This document shows positions 1-8,379 of a stretch of 38,641 nucleotides of DNA, in pieces. Both the position numbers and the translations under genes were made by a program. Under the pieces are notes generated by a model. The model saw nothing but the letters and a program-made list of their open reading frames with translations. It was not told the origin of the DNA and did not search any database. The first letter of the stretch is position 1, and every line of letters begins with the position of its first letter. Location of the stretch: the NCBI GenBank assembly GCA_958370325.1, contig CATXJW010000017.1, positions 1 to 38,641 of the forward strand, given 5' to 3'. The DNA is from an uncultured Collinsella sp. Lineage in GTDB: Bacteria; Actinomycetota; Coriobacteriia; Coriobacteriales; Coriobacteriaceae.

Positions 1-118
1 GACGGGCCAGCTCATCGATCGCCTTAAAGCCGGCGTTGTGGCGGGTCTCGGCATATTCCTCGCCCGGGTTGCCAAGCCCGGCAACCATGCGAATCTTAAG
101 CGGCTGTGCAGCTGCCAT
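1..118 (-). CDS. pth: Peptidyl-tRNA hydrolase, N-terminal part (cut by window edge)
   Basis: Cleaves peptidyl-tRNA released by stalled ribosomes, recycling the tRNA in the cytoplasm. Only the first 39 codons lie in the window; the rest runs off the left edge. The visible part has the family signature GLGNPGEEYAETRHNAGF, with the conserved Asn, Tyr and the catalytic His of TRHN. The ATG at 118 is preceded by AAAGGATG at a good distance. glmU, prs and pth commonly sit together in Gram-positive bacteria. Here prs and pth are separated by about 1.9 kb of inserted material, and pth seems to have its own promoter (149-177). Confidence 0.93.
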   Translation of the reverse strand, partial: MAAAQPLKIRMVAGLGNPGEEYAETRHNAGFKAIDELAR

Positions 119-148
119 GTTCATCCTTTCGTTGATTTGTCGCCTGCT

Positions 149-177
149 ATGGTGAGCGACCCTGTTGCCGCTGTCAA
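149..177 (-). promoter_or_regulatory. Candidate promoter of pth
   Basis: On the minus strand a perfect -35 box TTGACA (172-177) is followed after 17 bp by CACCAT (149-154), a weak -10 matching three of six consensus bases. It lies 31 bp upstream of the pth start codon. This is pattern matching only. Confidence 0.4.
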
Positions 178-232
178 ATGGAGGGTAATTGAGGGTGTTT
201 GGGCGCGTTTGGACGGCCGTCGAAATTAGAGG

Positions 233-437
233 TGGACAGCTAGTTCAGATACGTATAAGTTCTGAAGACTCGAATCGCTCAATTCAATGCCGATACGTTG
301 TTTTGGAGCTTTAGTTAGTCCATATGGCGCTGTTTTGAAGTCTACCCTGCCTTCAAATAGGGCGAATGGTATAGAGATAGCTGCAAAACAGCCTAATTCG
401 ATGCGTACATTTATACGTATTTGAACTAACTGCCCAG
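233..437. repeat. 205-bp element with ~25-bp terminal inverted repeats, copy 1
   Basis: Both ends carry the same inverted motif, TTAGTTCARATACGTATAA, preceded by CTGGGCAG or TGGACAGC. The interior is AT-rich, about 150 bp, and encodes nothing convincing. A second element of identical length with the same ends but a different, GC-rich interior lies at 1760-1964. Copy 1 is further flanked by GCCGTCGA on the left and TCGACGGC on the right, extending the symmetry. No target-site duplication was seen. It could be a MITE-like non-autonomous element or a genus-specific palindromic repeat. This repeat fills most of the gene-free stretch 119-469. Confidence 0.7.
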
Positions 438-469
438 CCCTGCTCGACGGCGCACGGGTGATTCGCCGT

Positions 470-1597
470 TTAGACCGGCGTGAGGCCGGTTCCGGCCCGC
501 AGAGCGTTGAGCCAAGCGGCCTGACGCTTGCGATAGCCCTTGATACGGTACCGGAATCGGACTCCTGCGAGTCGATGCATCGTTTGGGCGAAGGCTTCGA
601 GTGCAACAAGGTCTTTCATTTGGTCGCGATTGATAACCAGGACGTGGATGCCCATGGCCTTGAGACCATTATTTCGATTGCCATCGTGGATGCGAGCGTT
701 TTGAAGCTCATGCCCAATTCCGTTGTATTCGTTGTCGACTCCGGCTGCCGGGCAATATAGGTCGCAGATGGCATAGGGGATGCCCGAGGACATGTTGACC
801 GCAAGAGTATCGAAGTCGATTCGATGGTTGAGCAGCAGACCTCCCATGGGCAGGCCGCAACATCCGAATCCGCCAAAGCGCATGGGCGCTCCGAGAACGG
901 CAAACATTAGGGATTCGGCTGGGGATGCGGATCCAGCCCGGGCGAGTTTGACTGCCGTGCGAAACGAGGCGTATGAGCTACTTTTGGCGAACCGTGCGAC
1001 CGCCTCGAGCTCTTCGATGGTCGTGGCGGGCTCGCATTTGTAGTGTGCCTGTTCATAGCGGGTTTCGTTCTGTTGTTCGGCCGCCGACTGGTTGCCCAGG
1101 CAATCAAGATCGCTCGTCGCTTCGTAGCCATCGCCCTTGGGCCAGATGTCGTCATGGGCAATGGGGTATGTTGCCCCGGGAGGAAGGGAGTAAGTTCCGA
1201 CCAGTTCCATGAGAAGCATCAAGGTTTTGGCGACTGATTCATTTTTAGAACAAAGCATGGCTGTCATGGCAGGAGACGTTGCGTAGATGTCGGCCTCGAT
1301 GTGCATAATTGCACCTTCAGGAAGCGGGGCAGAGAGAATATGCTGAAGAAGTCGCTTGTCGGGGCGTCTGTTGTCTTCGTCTGAAACGAGAAGATCGAGC
1401 AGTTCGGAATCATCTTCATTCCAGGCGTCGAGTATCGAAAGTGCGCCAAAGTCTATCGCGTCATTATTGGGAATGCAGCTAGCCAAGGCCTGTGCTTGCT
1501 GTTCGCTATCAACGGAGCCCCAGGGTAGGGCAGAGTACGCCCGTCGTGCGCGACGAATTGCGCGGAGGGCGGAGAGATGTGAAATCACGGTCGTCAT
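470..1597 (-). CDS. Unknown protein with degenerate PD-(D/E)XK (Vsr/DUF559-like) C-terminal domain
   Basis: 375 residues. The N-terminal ~200 residues are not recognised. From about residue 210 the layout resembles DUF559/Vsr-type nuclease-fold proteins, as in AbiEi-like and orphan coriobacterial proteins. There is a helical stretch, then SPAES (the usual position of a helix-1 Glu), then ICDLY, then NEYNG..H, then a basic segment and GIHVLVINRD. That gives the D...E-Y-G..H pattern of the fold, but without a clear E/QxK pair, so nuclease activity is uncertain. No strong Shine-Dalgarno precedes the ATG at 1597. It lies alone between two 205-bp inverted-repeat elements, interrupting the usual prs-pth adjacency, which suggests insertion. 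It could be a defence-related or transcription-regulatory orphan; function is not known. Confidence 0.7.
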   Translation of the reverse strand: MTTVISHLSALRAIRRARRAYSALPWGSVDSEQQAQALASCIPNNDAIDFGALSILDAWNEDDSELLDLLVSDEDNRRPDKRLLQHILSAPLPEGAIMHIEADIYATSPAMTAMLCSKNESVAKTLMLLMELVGTYSLPPGATYPIAHDDIWPKGDGYEATSDLDCLGNQSAAEQQNETRYEQAHYKCEPATTIEELEAVARFAKSSSYASFRTAVKLARAGSASPAESLMFAVLGAPMRFGGFGCCGLPMGGLLLNHRIDFDTLAVNMSSGIPYAICDLYCPAAGVDNEYNGIGHELQNARIHDGNRNNGLKAMGIHVLVINRDQMKDLVALEAFAQTMHRLAGVRFRYRIKGYRKRQAAWLNALRAGTGLTPV

Positions 1598-1759
1598 AGC
1601 TATAACGTACTAAGTTGGCGGCAGAATACGACCGCTATACCGTTCTTTTCGCTCAGCGGGGCGCTGCGCGCCATGAACGGCTTGGTGTTATGAAATCGGT
1701 GGAATCGGTTGAGGGGATTGCAGGAGATTGAGCTCTGCTGCGCAGTTTGACGATGGCTA

Positions 1760-1964
1760 CTGGACAGTTAGTTCAGATACGTATAAGTCGGCGGGCGTTC
1801 GAGGCGTTTCTAAGGGCCTTCGAGAGCGATTTGAGGGTAAATATGCGGCGGCGGTACTCGAAAACGATGAGCTTTGGGCGGCATGGCGTCCGCCGGGGAG
1901 CTTAGAAGGCTCCGAACGGCCCTTTGGAGCTTTAAAAAAATACGTATCTGAACTAATTGCCCAG
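1760..1964. repeat. 205-bp element with ~25-bp terminal inverted repeats, copy 2
   Basis: The left end is CTGGACAGTTAGTTCAGATA and continues to CGTATAA. The right end is its near-perfect inverted copy, TACGTATCTGAACTAATTGC then CCAG. The length equals that of copy 1 (233-437). The interior is GC-rich and open on the plus strand (96-codon frame 1728-2018), but that frame reads through both terminal repeats and into the prs terminator, so I do not call it a gene. The stretch 1598-2049 otherwise holds only the terminator. Confidence 0.7.
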
Positions 1965-1984
1965 GGAAGGTTGGCGAGGGATAG

Positions 1985-2016
1985 AAAAAGGGTCGGAAGC
2001 GAGCTTCCGACCCTTT
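1985..2016 (-). terminator. Rho-independent terminator of prs
   Basis: On the minus strand an 11-bp stem, GGGTCGGAAGC / GCTTCCGACCC, with a two-base loop is extended by AAA/TTT and followed by TTTTT. It lies about 35 bp past the prs stop. Confidence 0.85.
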
Positions 2017-2049
2017 AAAAGCATCAAAGATGATGCGATGCGCGGCAGG

Positions 2050-3036
2050 CTACAGCGCGAAGTCGCCGCCGACGAGCGTGGAGACGGGCTCCTCGTGGTA
2101 AACGGCGGAGATGGCCTGAGCGAACTCCTCGGCGACCGAGATAGTCTTGATCTTGCCGCCGACCTCGACGGGGATGGCGTCGGTGACGACGCACTCGACG
2201 ATGGGGGCGTCGTTCAGACGCTCGATGGCCGGACCGGAGAAGATGCCGTGGGTGGCGCAGACGTAGATGTCGCCAGCGCCCATAGCCTTGAGCTCCTTGA
2301 CGTTGGCGCACAGGGTGCCAGCGGTGTCGATCATGTCGTCGTTGATGATGCAGGTCTTGCCCTTGATGTCACCGATGATGCCCATGACCTCGGCGGCGTT
2401 GTGGCGCGGACGGCCCTTGTGGGCGATGGCCAGGTCGCAGCCGAGCATGTCGGACAGCTTCTTGGCGGCCTTGGCGCGACCCACGTCGGGGGAGACGACG
2501 ACCAGGTTGTCGGTGTCGAAGTGCATGTCGTTGTAGTACTGGCCAAACAGCGGCAGTGCGGACAGGTGGTTAACCGGGATATCGAAGAAGCCCTGGATCT
2601 GGCCCTGGTGCAGGTCGAGGGTGATGATGCGGTTGACGCCGGCGCGCTCGAGCAGGTTGGCGACGAGGCGGGCGGTGATGGGCTCGCGCGGGCCGGCCTT
2701 GCGGTCCTGGCGGGCATAGCCGTAGTGGGTGATGACGGCGGTGATGGAGCGGGCGGATGCGCGCTTGGCAGCGTCGGTGGCGATGAGCAGCTCCATGAGC
2801 ATGTCGTTGACGTTGCCGCCGGCCACGGACTGAATCAGGAAGACGTCGGCGCCGCGGACGGTCTCGTCGTAGCGGGCGTAAATCTCACCATTGGCGAACT
2901 GCTTTAGCGTAAGGCCCGAAAGCTCGACCCCAAGGTACTCAGCAATCTTCTGAGCGAGGGGACGGTTGGAGGAACCGGAATACACGCGGATGGACTTGCG
3001 CATATTCTCCGACTTCTCGGGATCATTAATCGGCAT
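2050..3036 (-). CDS. prs: Ribose-phosphate pyrophosphokinase (PRPP synthetase)
   Basis: Makes 5-phosphoribosyl 1-pyrophosphate from ribose 5-phosphate and ATP for nucleotide, His, Trp and NAD synthesis; cytoplasmic. 328 residues, slightly longer than the usual ~315 because of a short N-terminal extension. Visible motifs: the YGYARQDRK ATP-binding segment, the LDLHQGQIQGFF flexible region, and the PRPP-binding loop INDDMIDTAGT (residue 2 of the loop is Asn instead of the more usual Val). The ATG at 3036 follows AAAGGAGAAG, an excellent Shine-Dalgarno site. It lies downstream of glmU on the same strand, but a terminator and a candidate promoter stand between them, so it can be transcribed independently. 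Confidence 0.97.
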   Translation of the reverse strand: MPINDPEKSENMRKSIRVYSGSSNRPLAQKIAEYLGVELSGLTLKQFANGEIYARYDETVRGADVFLIQSVAGGNVNDMLMELLIATDAAKRASARSITAVITHYGYARQDRKAGPREPITARLVANLLERAGVNRIITLDLHQGQIQGFFDIPVNHLSALPLFGQYYNDMHFDTDNLVVVSPDVGRAKAAKKLSDMLGCDLAIAHKGRPRHNAAEVMGIIGDIKGKTCIINDDMIDTAGTLCANVKELKAMGAGDIYVCATHGIFSGPAIERLNDAPIVECVVTDAIPVEVGGKIKTISVAEEFAQAISAVYHEEPVSTLVGGDFAL

Positions 3037-3080
3037 TACCCTTCTCCTTTAAATCGAATGCCATATAGATGCCTTGTTGC

Positions 3081-3108
3081 ATTGTAACCGCGCGGTGGGG
3101 TTTATCGA
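3081..3108 (-). promoter_or_regulatory. Candidate prs promoter
   Basis: On the minus strand TCGATA (3103-3108) and TACAAT (3081-3086) are spaced 16 bp apart, 45 bp upstream of the prs start codon. The -10 box is good and the -35 box weak. It lies downstream of the glmU terminator, which supports separate initiation. Confidence 0.4.
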
Positions 3109-3175
3109 GTCTTGATAACGTCTTTACCGTCAACGGACACGAACCGACCACTCATCCGGCCGCGCAGGTCAGCAT

Positions 3176-3210
3176 AGAAAAAGGAGCCGTCCCCATGGGA
3201 ACAGCTCCTT
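3176..3210 (-). terminator. Rho-independent terminator of glmU
   Basis: The minus-strand hairpin AAGGAGCTGTTCCC-cat-GGGGACGGCTCCTT has one mismatch and is followed by a run of T. It starts about 18 bp beyond the glmU stop codon. Confidence 0.8.
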
Positions 3211-3227
3211 AGATGCTTGGTAAAACG

Positions 3228-4640
3228 TTATACCTCGTCGTCCTCGTGCAGGCGGCGGCGGTAATCGGCGGCCCAGCCCTCAATATTTACCTGACGGGCG
3301 CGGCCCAGACCAAGTGCGTCGGCCGGGACCGGCTCGGTGATGACGGAGCCGGCGGCCACGAGTGCGCCGTCGCCGATCTGGGCGGGCGCGACCATCATGG
3401 TGTCGGAGCCAATGAAGGCGTCCTTGCCGATGACGGTCTTGTGCTTGTGCACGCCATCGTAGTTGCAGGTGATGGAGCCCGCGCCCACGTTGACGCCGGA
3501 GCCCATGGTGGTGTCGCCGATGTAGGACAGGTGCGGCACCTTGGAGCCCTCGCCGATCGTGGACTTCTTGATCTCCACGTGCGTGCCGGCCTTAGAACCG
3601 TCGAGCATGTGGGTACCCGGGCGCAGGTAGGCGCGCGGGCCGCAGTCGACGCCGTTCTCGATGACGGCCTCGATGGCGATGGTCTCATCGATGGTGCAGC
3701 CGCTGCCGACGGTGGTGTCGGTGAGGCGGCTGTTGGGACCGAGCTGGCACTCCTCGCCCACGGTGACGTGGCCGATCAGGTGCGTCTGCGGCCACACGAC
3801 GGTATCGCGGCCGATAACGGCATCGGGGCCGATCCAGGCCTGCGTGGGGTCGATGAAGGTAACGCCCTCGGCCATCCAGTGCTCGTTGATGCGGTCGCGC
3901 GCGATGGCGGTGAGCTGTGCGAGCTGGATGCGGCTGTTGACGCCCAGGCCGTCGCGGTAGTCGTCGCAGTGGAAGATGGAGACAGCCTGGCCGTGGCCTT
4001 TGAGGATCTCGAGCATGTCGGGCAGGTAGTACTCGGATTGCGCGTTGTCGTTGCCGACCTCGTTAATGTGGGCGGCGAGCTGCGCGCCGTCAAAGGCGTA
4101 GCAGCCGGCGTTGCACTCCAGCAGCGTGGCGGCCTGCTCGGGCGTGCAGTCCTTCTGCTCGATGATGCGCTCGATCTGACCATCGGCGCCCAGCTTGATG
4201 CGGCCGTAGCCGAAAGGATCGGGCGGGGTCATGGTCATGACGGTGCAGGCGAGCTCGCCGGTAGCGACGGTCTGCGCGAACTTGGCGACGGTGTCGGCGG
4301 TGATGAGCGGCAGATCGCCGTTGAGCACGACGACGGGGCCTTGCGTGATGCCGCAGGCCTCGAGCGCGACCTTTACGGCGTGGCCGGTGCCCAGGCGCTC
4401 GGTCTGCTCGACGCACTCGACCTTGGTGGCGCTGTTGGCATAGGCGCCGTCGATAAGGGCGCGCATCTCGTCGGCGTGGCTGCCGATGACAACCACGACG
4501 CGGCTGCAGCCGGCCTTGATGGTGGCGTCGACGATCCACTGGACCATGGGCTTACCCAGGATCTTGTGCGAAACCTTGCAGTGGTTCGACTTCATGCGGG
4601 TGCCCTCGCCGGCGGCGAGGATAATTGCGGTTGCGTCCAT
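3228..4640 (-). CDS. glmU: Bifunctional GlcNAc-1-P uridylyltransferase / GlcN-1-P acetyltransferase
   Basis: Makes UDP-GlcNAc from glucosamine 1-phosphate in two steps for peptidoglycan and other envelope polymers; cytoplasmic, trimeric. 470 residues, normal for the family. The N-terminal uridylyltransferase domain has LAAGEGTRMKS (residues ~8-18), LGKPMVQW and LNGDLPLI. A left-handed beta-helix of hexapeptide repeats follows from about residue 250, with the acetyltransferase signatures RPGTHM, KAGTHVEIKKS, HLSYIGD and GSITCNYDG. I chose the ATG at 4640, preceded by AGGAG, because the MDATAIILAAG start matches the family. An in-frame upstream ATG at 4850 would add 70 unrelated residues. Confidence 0.97.
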   Translation of the reverse strand: MDATAIILAAGEGTRMKSNHCKVSHKILGKPMVQWIVDATIKAGCSRVVVVIGSHADEMRALIDGAYANSATKVECVEQTERLGTGHAVKVALEACGITQGPVVVLNGDLPLITADTVAKFAQTVATGELACTVMTMTPPDPFGYGRIKLGADGQIERIIEQKDCTPEQAATLLECNAGCYAFDGAQLAAHINEVGNDNAQSEYYLPDMLEILKGHGQAVSIFHCDDYRDGLGVNSRIQLAQLTAIARDRINEHWMAEGVTFIDPTQAWIGPDAVIGRDTVVWPQTHLIGHVTVGEECQLGPNSRLTDTTVGSGCTIDETIAIEAVIENGVDCGPRAYLRPGTHMLDGSKAGTHVEIKKSTIGEGSKVPHLSYIGDTTMGSGVNVGAGSITCNYDGVHKHKTVIGKDAFIGSDTMMVAPAQIGDGALVAAGSVITEPVPADALGLGRARQVNIEGWAADYRRRLHEDDEV

Positions 4641-4833
4641 GTGATCTCCTGTTACGTTATAGAGACGTGTGTTTGGAAACGATACACGGCGCAATATGAT
4701 ACCGCAGGCATATGACGAGCGCGTAACGATTGGTTTGCGGCGGTTGAGGCTTGCGCCGCCGGCGTGGCGTTTGCACTGCTTGTGTGCGGCGTCGGCGGTG
4801 CTGCGGAGCTGTTGTTTGAGCGAGGGGACGGGG

Positions 4834-5727
4834 GTGCCCGTGGACAACATGCGAGAGGAGTTTGGCGGCGAGCCCGTCGCGGCATTCTCGATGTCGCATC
4901 CGGCTGTGCCGGCACTCTATATAGTGCTGACGCTGGGGCTCACTATGTTCTCGATGCAGCCGGTACTGATTGCGCTGTCACTTGCGGGCGGGCTGGCGTA
5001 CGGGCTTGCGACGCGCGGTGCTGCGCGCACGTTGGGGGCGCTTCGCTGGCAGCTGCCGGTGATTTTGATTATCGCGCTGGTCAATCCGCTGTTTAGCGCC
5101 TCGGGCTCGACGGAGCTGTTCCGTATTGGTATGCGCGCGGTGTATCTGGAGAGCATGGTATACGGCCTGTGCATGGGCGGGCTGTTCGTGGCGAGCGTGC
5201 TGTGGTTTGAGGCCGCGGCGTCGATGCTCGAATACGACAAGGTGCTCGCGCTGCTGGGTAATGCCGCACCGGTGATTGCGCTCATGATCTCGATGTGCAT
5301 GAGGCTTATCCCGCAGTTTTTGCGCCGCGGTCGTACGGTGCTGGCGGTGCAGGATGCGATTGATGTGCCGGGCCGCGCGCTGGCCGACCCCGTACGCTCG
5401 CGCCTGCGGGCGTCGAGCGTGTTGATGGGCTGGGGCATGGAAGATTCGCTGGAGCGCGCGGACGCGATGCGCTCGCGCGGGTGGGGTGCCGCGACGCGTC
5501 GTACGACGTATGCGCGGTATCGGCTGGGGCGCAGCGACGTTGCCGCGCTGGCCGGGCTCGCACTGTTTGGTGCTGCCGCGGTGGCGGTGGCGTGGACCGC
5601 GACGACGCAGTATTCGTTTTATCCGCAGCTCTCGGTGCCGGCGCCGTGGCTGGGCTATGTCGTGTACGCTGCCTGGATGGTGCTGCCTTGTGCGTTGCAT
5701 GCGATTGATGAGAAGAGGTTTGGCTGA
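4834..5727 (+). CDS. ECF transporter transmembrane (T) component
   Basis: Energy-coupling membrane subunit that transmits ATPase movement to a substrate-binding S component of a vitamin or transition-metal importer. It has several hydrophobic segments (about 6 TM) and the cytoplasmic coupling motif ADAMRSRGW, matching the Ala-x-x-x-Arg-Gly motif of EcfT/CbiQ proteins. Start is uncertain: GTG at 4834 sits 5 bp after GAGGGGA; GTG 4840 and ATG 4849 are also in frame. The frame is open further upstream to 4669, but that part lacks family features. The stop overlaps the ATG of the ATPase (TGATG), so the two are translationally coupled. It is divergent from glmU. No S component is adjacent; the nearest is at 13079. 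Confidence 0.88.
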   Translation: MPVDNMREEFGGEPVAAFSMSHPAVPALYIVLTLGLTMFSMQPVLIALSLAGGLAYGLATRGAARTLGALRWQLPVILIIALVNPLFSASGSTELFRIGMRAVYLESMVYGLCMGGLFVASVLWFEAAASMLEYDKVLALLGNAAPVIALMISMCMRLIPQFLRRGRTVLAVQDAIDVPGRALADPVRSRLRASSVLMGWGMEDSLERADAMRSRGWGAATRRTTYARYRLGRSDVAALAGLALFGAAAVAVAWTATTQYSFYPQLSVPAPWLGYVVYAAWMVLPCALHAIDEKRFG

Positions 5728-7370
5728 TGGCTCGGTTTGATAGGAGCTCGGCGGCGGGTGTGGCATATGGCTCGGCCGCGCCGGCGATTGAGGTGCGAGG
5801 CCTTAGTTTTGCCTATCCCGGGGCCGAGGCACCGGTGCTCGAGGGACTTGATTGGCGTGTTTCCCAAGGTGCGTTTGCGCTGCTTGTTGGCGGTACCGGG
5901 TCGGGCAAATCGACGCTGCTGTCGCTGCTCAAGCCCGAGATCGCTCCGGCGGGTACGCGCTCCGGCGAGCTGCGCGTGCTGGGCGAGCCCGTCGCCGACA
6001 TGGACGTGCGGGCATCGGCGGAGCGCGTGGGTTATGTGTTCCAGGATCCCGAGAACCAGATCGTGTGCGAAACCGTGTGGCACGAGATGGCGTTTGGCCT
6101 GGAAAACTTGGGGCTAGCGCGCGACGAGATGCGCCGTCGCGTAGCTGAGACCAGCTATTTCTTTGGGCTGGAAGATTGGCTTCATCGCGATACTGACACG
6201 CTTTCGGGTGGTCGCAAACAGTTGCTGTCGTTGGCGGCCGTTCTGACGCTACGCCCGCGCGTGCTGCTGCTCGACGAGCCCACGTCTCAGCTCGATCCCG
6301 TTGCCGAGAAGAATTTTCTGCACGCGCTGTTTCGCGTGAACCGTGAGCTGGGCTGCACGGTTGTTGTGGCGACGCATCAGCCGCGGCCGATGCTCGAGTA
6401 TGCGACGTGTGCGTACCGGATTGAGGGCGGCCGCGTGCGCAAGGTGGCCGACATTGCCTCCTTGGGGCATCGTGAAGAACTCTTTTCTGGCGAGGTGCCA
6501 GGGTGGGGTGGCTCGCGGCGTGCAAAAAACGGAATTTTCAGCACTGTCGGTGACCGGCAGGGCTCTTTGGACCCACGCGCGGACGCTCCGGGTGTGAAAA
6601 AGGGACTGAAACCGGACAAATCGGCTGAATTTGAGGAACAACTTCTGCCGCAGGACGGCTCGGAGGTGCCATCGCGTGCCGATGGATGCAGAATATTCCC
6701 GAAAATGTACGCTGGGTCGGCTACCACCTTGGCAGGAAGCTGGTTTCGCTACGATCGGGCGTCTGGCTGGGTGCTGCGCGGACTCGATGCGGCGTTTTTG
6801 GCTGGCGCGGTGCATGCGATTGTGGGCGGAAACGGCTGCGGCAAGTCGACGATGCTCTCGGTCCTGGCCAAGACCACCACGCTGCAGCGCGGCCGCATGG
6901 TGCGCGGAGCGGCCTCGGCGGCGCTGCTGCCTCAGAATCCCAAAGCATTGCTGGTTGCCGAGACGGTTCGCGATGAGCTGTTGGAATGGGCCTCGACCTG
7001 CGGATATGACGAGAACTTGGCGCGGGAGCGTGCGGCGCAACTGGGATTGGACGGCCTGGAGACGCGCCACCCCTACGACCTCTCGGGCGGACAGCGCCAG
7101 CTGCTCGCGCTGGCAAAGCTGCTGCTGATTGGCCCCGAGCTGCTGCTGCTTGACGAGCCCACGAAGGGCTTGGACCTGGAGGGCCGCCGCATCCTCGCCC
7201 GCGCCCTGCGTGACCATGCGAAGGCTGGCGGCACCGTCATCATGGCTACGCACGATTTGGACTTTGCCGAGCAGGTAGCCGATGACATTGCCATGATGTT
7301 CGACGGTGAGATTGCCTGCATGGAGCCGCCGGCCGACTTCTTTGCCGACAACGTGTTTTATAGGGCGTAG
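5727..7370 (+). CDS. ECF transporter ATPase, two fused ABC domains (EcfA-EcfA')
   Basis: Energising ATPases of the ECF importer, normally two separate proteins, here one chain of 547 residues. Domain 1 has Walker A GGTGSGKST (~residue 55), Q-loop FQDPENQ, signature LSGGRKQ (~158) and Walker B VLLLDEPTSQLDP (~177). Domain 2 has Walker A GGNGCGKST (~365), signature LSGGQRQ (~452) and Walker B LLLLDEPTKGLD (~471). The linker, residues ~255-335, looks foreign: it is polar, matches no ABC element, and its DNA (about 6490-6735) contains AT-rich words unlike the flanks. It is treated below as a possible in-frame insertion. Overlaps EcfT by one base. The gene runs convergently into the LuxR-type gene, with only 26 bp between the stops and no clear terminator. 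Confidence 0.93.
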   Translation: MARFDRSSAAGVAYGSAAPAIEVRGLSFAYPGAEAPVLEGLDWRVSQGAFALLVGGTGSGKSTLLSLLKPEIAPAGTRSGELRVLGEPVADMDVRASAERVGYVFQDPENQIVCETVWHEMAFGLENLGLARDEMRRRVAETSYFFGLEDWLHRDTDTLSGGRKQLLSLAAVLTLRPRVLLLDEPTSQLDPVAEKNFLHALFRVNRELGCTVVVATHQPRPMLEYATCAYRIEGGRVRKVADIASLGHREELFSGEVPGWGGSRRAKNGIFSTVGDRQGSLDPRADAPGVKKGLKPDKSAEFEEQLLPQDGSEVPSRADGCRIFPKMYAGSATTLAGSWFRYDRASGWVLRGLDAAFLAGAVHAIVGGNGCGKSTMLSVLAKTTTLQRGRMVRGAASAALLPQNPKALLVAETVRDELLEWASTCGYDENLARERAAQLGLDGLETRHPYDLSGGQRQLLALAKLLLIGPELLLLDEPTKGLDLEGRRILARALRDHAKAGGTVIMATHDLDFAEQVADDIAMMFDGEIACMEPPADFFADNVFYRA

Positions 7371-7396
7371 GTGCATCGACGCCGCCGCGCTTGGGC

Positions 7397-8179
7397 TTAC
7401 TGTTTGAGTGCCGTGTACTGCTGAAGGAGCGCCATGAGCCCAACGCGGCTGTTGACCCGCGTCTTTCGAAAGATATTCTCCAGGTGCTTTTTAACGGTGC
7501 CAGTGCTGATGGAGAGCTCTTCGGCAATGGCCGCGTTGTCCATGCCCGATAGCACACAGCGGCATACGTCGATTTCGCGCGCCGAGACATCGTAGTCATG
7601 GGCGAACACCACCTCGGATGAGCTGCGGTCGGCCCGGACGCGCCATTTGGATAGGCGATTGGTAAGGTGGGGCTCGACCAGCTCCAGAATCTGGACTTCG
7701 CGGTCGGTGAAGTCGCCTTCCTCTTTTTTGCGATTGAGATTGAGCGATCCCAAAAAGCCCTCATCGTTAAAGAAACTCACGTTGACGACATGACGGCCGC
7801 CAAGGTAGTCCTTCATATAGCTACTCTCGATATCGCCGGGGCTGAGCTGGTCGGATTCGCGCAGCACCGTCGAGCGCGTGAGGTTGCGATGCGCGACGAT
7901 CATATCCTGTTGCCAGTACTCTTCGGTGTAGCGCTCGAGCATCCCGGCGGGGACGTCGATGCCGAGCGGGTCGAGAAAGACGCGCGTCTTCCATTCCTGC
8001 GGGGTGGAAACGAGGTCTTTGGAAAGATCGCTCAGGAAAAACGCTGCCGACTCGTAGGGGATAAGAAAACGCAACTTCTTGAGGATGGTCGACCGGAATT
8101 CTCGGTCGTTGTCGATGGAATTAATCGAAAGCACAAGATCGTTTAAGCAGAGCCACTCGGAATCGGACAGAAAGCTCAA
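7397..8179 (-). CDS. LuxR-family transcriptional regulator
   Basis: 260 residues. The last ~65 form a LuxR-type helix-turn-helix (SAREIDVCRCVLSGMDNAAI, then LSISTGTVKKHLENIF). The N-terminal ~190 residues are a soluble sensor-like domain that I cannot assign (GAF-like by length and pattern only). The chain begins with TTG at 8179, preceded by GGAGGT; no in-frame ATG lies upstream. It is divergent from the MFS / amidohydrolase cassette, an arrangement typical of coriobacterial LuxR regulators that control a neighbouring transporter. A 13-bp palindrome in the shared intergenic region could be its operator. The ligand is unknown. Confidence 0.9.
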   Translation of the reverse strand: MSFLSDSEWLCLNDLVLSINSIDNDREFRSTILKKLRFLIPYESAAFFLSDLSKDLVSTPQEWKTRVFLDPLGIDVPAGMLERYTEEYWQQDMIVAHRNLTRSTVLRESDQLSPGDIESSYMKDYLGGRHVVNVSFFNDEGFLGSLNLNRKKEEGDFTDREVQILELVEPHLTNRLSKWRVRADRSSSEVVFAHDYDVSAREIDVCRCVLSGMDNAAIAEELSISTGTVKKHLENIFRKTRVNSRVGLMALLQQYTALKQ

Positions 8180-8233
8180 GATGACCTCCGATGAAATTGC
8201 GTAGGGTTTAAGCTGGCGTTTTAGCTATTTAGC

Positions 8234-8246
8234 GTAGTGATACTAC
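8234..8246. promoter_or_regulatory. Palindrome GTAGT-GAT-ACTAC, candidate LuxR-type operator
   Basis: Perfect 5-bp half sites separated by 3 bp, in the 200-bp region between the divergent LuxR-type regulator and the MFS gene. The size and dyad symmetry suit a dimeric HTH regulator. Assignment to this regulator is inference from position. Confidence 0.35.
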
Positions 8247-8379
8247 TCCTTTTTTCGCATGATGATAAGCCGGATGCCGAATGGTTTCGGTGAAGGGTCA
8301 ATCGCAAAATGTGGGCACCGAAGAGCCAGGGCCCGGCTCTCCAAGCTGTCTGAATACTCGACTAACCAAAGGAGTCATC

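Noticed and set aside
1728..2018. 96-codon plus-strand frame over the second 205-bp element
   Set aside because: Reads through both terminal repeats and the prs terminator; no ribosome site. Kept only as a remark, although its interior is somewhat protein-like.
3213..4715. 500-codon plus-strand frame
   Set aside because: Antisense to glmU; Gly/Ala/Asp-rich translation without family features.
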